Shown piece after piece: positions 51,279-55,130 of a stretch of 55,130 bases of DNA. The stretch lies in assembly GCF_000003605.2 (NCBI RefSeq), contig NW_003142810.1, forward strand, positions 10,742 through 65,871. The letters run 5' to 3'. The first letter of the stretch is position 1, and every line of letters begins with the position of its first letter. The position numbers were made by a program, and so were the translations under genes. The notes beneath the pieces are model-generated. The model was not told the origin of the DNA, made no database searches, and saw only the letters and a list, made by a program, of their open reading frames with translations. The stretch is from Saccoglossus kowalevskii (lineage: Eukaryota; Hemichordata; Enteropneusta; Harrimaniidae).

Positions 51279-53636
51279 TTGAAATGCATGACGTCAAATC
51301 AAAAAGTTATTTTCTTAGTATAGGAGATTTAAAAATTCGGACGACCGTGACGACAGCCTTGATTTTGAAATTTTTTTTGTTTAAATATAACCACTGAAAT
51401 GACAAATGACATTAGAAAAGTGGCCATACACAGGGCCAATGTCATATGTAAAGCAATGTGAAAACTAAGGGTCTACTAGTCGCCATTTCGTTGAAATCGC
51501 TCGCGTGAAAAATAATGACGCACTACGCCCACTATTATAGGAAATGACATAGAATGATGATTGAGAAACCTTTTGAGAGACACTCAGCCTCTAAAGATGG
51601 CTACGTGTTTGACATTTCGCCCACGGCCCTAATAATAAAGGAATGTTTATTAAGATTAACAATCGGTGAATACAAATAGATAGTTAATGCATGCTATTGA
51701 GCAAACCGGTACATCTCATATGAAATCATTTCTGTCATTCGGATGTTCCAATTTATTGAGAACTTTATATTAAGTTTTATCGCATTCCAAGTGTCTACAC
51801 GCACGCTGATGCCTCACAGAGATCGAGTTTCAAAGTTACCGTAATTTCCGCTACTTTAAATGACTGAACACAAGATAATGACTCGAATTGTATTCAATGC
51901 GCAGGTACTTACAAGATTGAGCCTGATTGGCTAAACAGCACTAGCACCTAACAGTCGGACCAATCAGAGAGCAGCTTATTTGTTGACAGTGAACGCTACA
52001 TCATTGGTCAGCTCTTCATCGCCAGAAAAGGATTATGTACTGTTTTATTCTTGGTACCTGAATACAATAAGCTAATATCACATGTAACAATGCGGGTGAT
52101 AATCGTCTTTGTAAAATTAATACTAACATAATTCAACGGCGGTTATTAAGTCCTTCACGAGATACAATAAACTATCAAGTAACAATTCATACTCTAATTG
52201 AAATAATAATTAGAAATTCTTTTATTTTTTTTAAATTTTCAAATACCAAGTTGAATTGAGAACACTCAAAATTACCAAATCTACCCGCTCGCCTCGCTAT
52301 TTTGGGCTAGTAACTGTGAACTATGAAACAACGATGTCTGGACGTAGTTAGCTTATTATATACCTTATGTGCCCAGGAATTTGTACTATGCATCTCATCT
52401 AAATAATATGTTCATATTTTCAAAGTATGATATTTGCGTGAGAGCGAATGATGAATAAGTGTGTTTATTCGTGTAACCGCATCTTCAGCCCGCTATCGCA
52501 AGACTGCGGGATAATTACTTCATGTTCGACTTTCTTTAAATCGTAATAATTTTATCTTTTATAAATTTTACAAGTTCATTTCATTTTTAAACATTATATT
52601 TGCAGAAAAGGTGTGCGTTCTTCGAATGGCACGCGTCCATAGATATGTCTTTGCTGTATCGCGCCGCATTTCGAATGAAACGCACGGCATAGTGCTAAAT
52701 TTCGACTCGATCTCGTTCCGACAGCATTCGTTCATCTCAAACAGTTCACAACGTCACTTAGATATTACGAGTCTATAAACAGGAACATTAAGCCATGTGA
52801 TTATGAGCCTAACAAAGAAAGACATTTATATTGATAGCGTTTACCAACCGACATTATTTTAAAACCAACTCAACGAAACGGCTATTATTGAAGCAACGTA
52901 AATCATGTATAGAACAAAAGAAAACCACGCGAGAGTTCTCTATAAAGTCCAAGACTTACATGCAAGAAAATGACGTCACCGCGCACTAACACAGTTGGTG
53001 GGAAAACAACCTTGTTAGAAAATCCATGAATACCATTTAGCCTCCATATTTGGCATTGTCAGCGTTGATTGAGTTGCACGTATTTATATACTTTATAGAG
53101 GGCTACACAATGCTACCGAATATTGTGCTTTAGTGTAGCGACCTTAGAAATACATTAAAGTGTCCCATTCGATTCAAGTGTTTCCGTCTCACTGACTCGT
53201 TCAATGATTGCTTAAGTGCATTATGAGCGTGCGTGAAATTAAGCCACTTCCGCATGGTTGCCACAGAAACACTTCCGTCGCGAGGAAAACAATACCACGT
53301 AATATATACGCAGAGCGCATTGGATTCTGTTTAATAAATAAATTGTATCTATATTTAGAATGTTTTGTGGGAAGCGTTTTCGTTTATCACGCATTGGCGC
53401 CGTTATCCATACAACGCCGAGTTAGGTATCATGATTACGTCATAGCAGAGTACACTTGAATATAGTTTAGACTGAGCTTGAACAATTTATTGAAGCGTGC
53501 ATGAGTGATCAGTCATGCATGTAAATCTTATCAACACAACATAGATCGTATTGACTCAGTCTTATAATGCTTGAATAAAGTAAACGCTGATTTAAGCAAT
53601 TAAAACATTAGTAAACAGTAATTGCAATTCCGATAT

Positions 53637-53700
53637 TTTAAAGGGCGGTGGTCGTCGCGCCAAGCATGCGCGAGATATGGGTCTCATAGATGGTGATTTT
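53637..53700. mobile_element. GGGCGG-family element, partial copy
   Basis: TTTTAAAGGGCGGTGGTCGTCGCGCC followed by GATATGGGTCTCATAG. The right half is missing. Confidence 0.5.
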
Positions 53701-55130
53701 GACTATTGCACACACAAACGAGTACAAACTGACAAGTTACCAAGCTTTAATTTGATATTTTTTTGGGTGATTGAAAGGAATCGAAGGAGTCATCGGCGGT
53801 AATTAGTGCAAGTGGCGCCCAAGATAAAACTCGTACTTGTGATTTCATTAGAAAAGCGCACTGCACTGTGGGAAAATCAATGTTTAACAACACAAATGTC
53901 GCACATGATAATATAAGAAATAATAAATGAACCATGTTGACTTTCACGTACGTGTTTTAATGGAATTTGCAATAACGCATGCATAATGGGCTGTTGATGA
54001 ATGAATAATTGAACATGCAAGCTCCTAAGACATAACTGTTTATTTTTTTTAGGATGGTAGACATAACTCTAGCGCCCTCAACACTCCCTCTGAGCAAACA
54101 ACTGCAGGATATTGCTGGTTCCCGGCGTCCCTTGCGAATGTAGTAAAGTGACGTGACTAAGTAACGTAATTTGAAAACATTTCAAGTTCCGTTCTAGGTA
54201 AACAAGTCTTCATTACGCCATGTCCATACATTCTGCCTGCTTAGACTTGCATATTTGAAATGTTTCTAGCATTTCTCGCTGTTTCTGTGCAAATTTATAA
54301 CAAAGGAAACAGTTTTATATTCGCCCAACTTTCGAGAGTATGGCCACGAGCGTAAGCGCGCTGACGTCAGGTAACCAAGGGAAATAGAACAAGCAACGAA
54401 ATAGTGACTACCAATCAGAATGTCGGATCCGTTACAAGTTACCGGCCTCTAGTGGCTTGGTACGCCATGGCACTTGAGGCGGGAACCAGACAATGCGGGA
54501 TATAAGCTACTTCGTCCCATGCTTCTTTGTGAGTTGCAGCAAGAAAACGTGAGGGCGTAGGACTTACTATGGAAGGTTTATATGGCTCTACTACGCACAA
54601 GAGTGCTACTAATGCAGCGTCTGTTTGTGCCATACACACTACTGAAATCTCACGTCCCCGCATTCTCTGTGAGATGAAAACGTTATTATAGTACAGCTAA
54701 CAGTTTTCATTCACGACGAGTTAGACTTTCTCCACGGAGCATTAGAAGGGAGTGGTCGTCGAGTAGCACGTGTTCAACACAGTTACAGGATTCGAGCAAA
54801 TGCGCGCATTGGAGAACTCGTAGATGAAAATCCCCGATGAAAATGCAGAACTCAAATCAAAACGACAAAAAAAAAAAAATGAACTGCAACAAGATCGGCA
54901 AGAAGGTCAGTCAAAGCAGAATAATCTTAGTATAATTTATGACATAGAGCAGTTGAATAAGAAGACGTGGGAGAAGACGGAAACCAAAGAAACCATTGTA
55001 GACGCGTACACCGCCTACCAACCAAACCCAGATAACAACAAATTATAATTACACATTGCACCAAAAATGAAGACAGAGGCCGGTTTAACCGCACTGGAAA
55101 AAGACTGAAGGACACCGACTATGACATGAC

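Larger units (their letters stand above)
47799..55130. other. TPH upstream region, no recognised gene
   Basis: Contains repeat E copy 2, the 35-bp micro-palindrome, the 228-bp fold-back element, element G copy 2 and a partial GGGCGG-family copy. A weak exon-like frame lies at 54568-54666 on the minus strand, and a Lys/Glu-rich open frame at 54824-55048 on the plus strand has no recognised family. Confidence 0.5.

Noticed and set aside
54824-55048. 74-codon Lys/Glu-rich plus-strand frame near the window end
   Set aside because: Low-complexity composition including a poly-A run, no recognised family and no splice sites. It might be part of a longer element beyond the edge, which I cannot judge.

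Overview
The window is eukaryotic nuclear DNA from an AT-rich animal genome, most likely a marine invertebrate (deuterostome or lophotrochozoan). It has GT-AG introns, animal-specific genes, many microsatellites and dense small non-autonomous DNA transposons. There is no prokaryotic gene organisation. I cannot name the species. Two runs of N (18547-18596 and 44114-44227) mark it as draft assembly.

Three protein-coding genes are recognisable, all on the minus strand, so they read from high to low coordinates. (1) At 1-2759 is the 5' part of an NHEJ1/XLF (Cernunnos) homologue, a DNA double-strand-break repair factor. Four exons are seen and the gene runs off the left edge. (2) At 9655-25172, with possible first exons at 27384-27424 and 31816-31967, is an MDM2/MDM4-family p53 regulator. 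Twelve coding exons join in phase to an 817-residue protein with a SWIB (p53-binding) domain, acidic region, RanBP2-type zinc finger and C-terminal RING. (3) At 36270-47526 is a tryptophan hydroxylase (serotonin synthesis). Fourteen exons join in phase to 458 residues with an N-terminal ACT domain, the catalytic HELLGH iron site and a C-terminal tetramerisation helix. A TATA box lies upstream and an AATAAA lies just after the stop.

Layout: 1-2759 NHEJ1; 2760-9654 intergenic, rich in transposon footprints; 9655-25172 MDM2 body, its introns filled with three TA-flanked palindromic MITE families; 25173-36229 MDM2 5' region and intergenic, holding two p53-response-element-like sites, two alternative first-exon candidates and a locally duplicated segment; 36230-47526 TPH; 47527-55130 TPH promoter and upstream repeats, with no gene I can recognise.

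Most interesting points: (a) a 19/20 and a 17/20 match to the p53 response element lie in the presumed MDM2 first intron/promoter, the arrangement used by the human MDM2 P2 promoter. (b) Two tiny palindromes (27 and 35 bp) sharing the arm CATAGACCCTC are each flanked by a 7-8 bp direct repeat, and one has an empty-site paralogue about 260 bp away. They behave like minimal transposons. (c) MDM2 and TPH are neighbours here, and human MDM2 and TPH2 both lie on 12q15-q21, suggesting ancient linkage. (d) The SWIB domain lacks the segment that carries Tyr100 in human MDM2. (e) The equivalent of the 197-bp PAH exon 6 is split into three exons that still sum to 197 bp.
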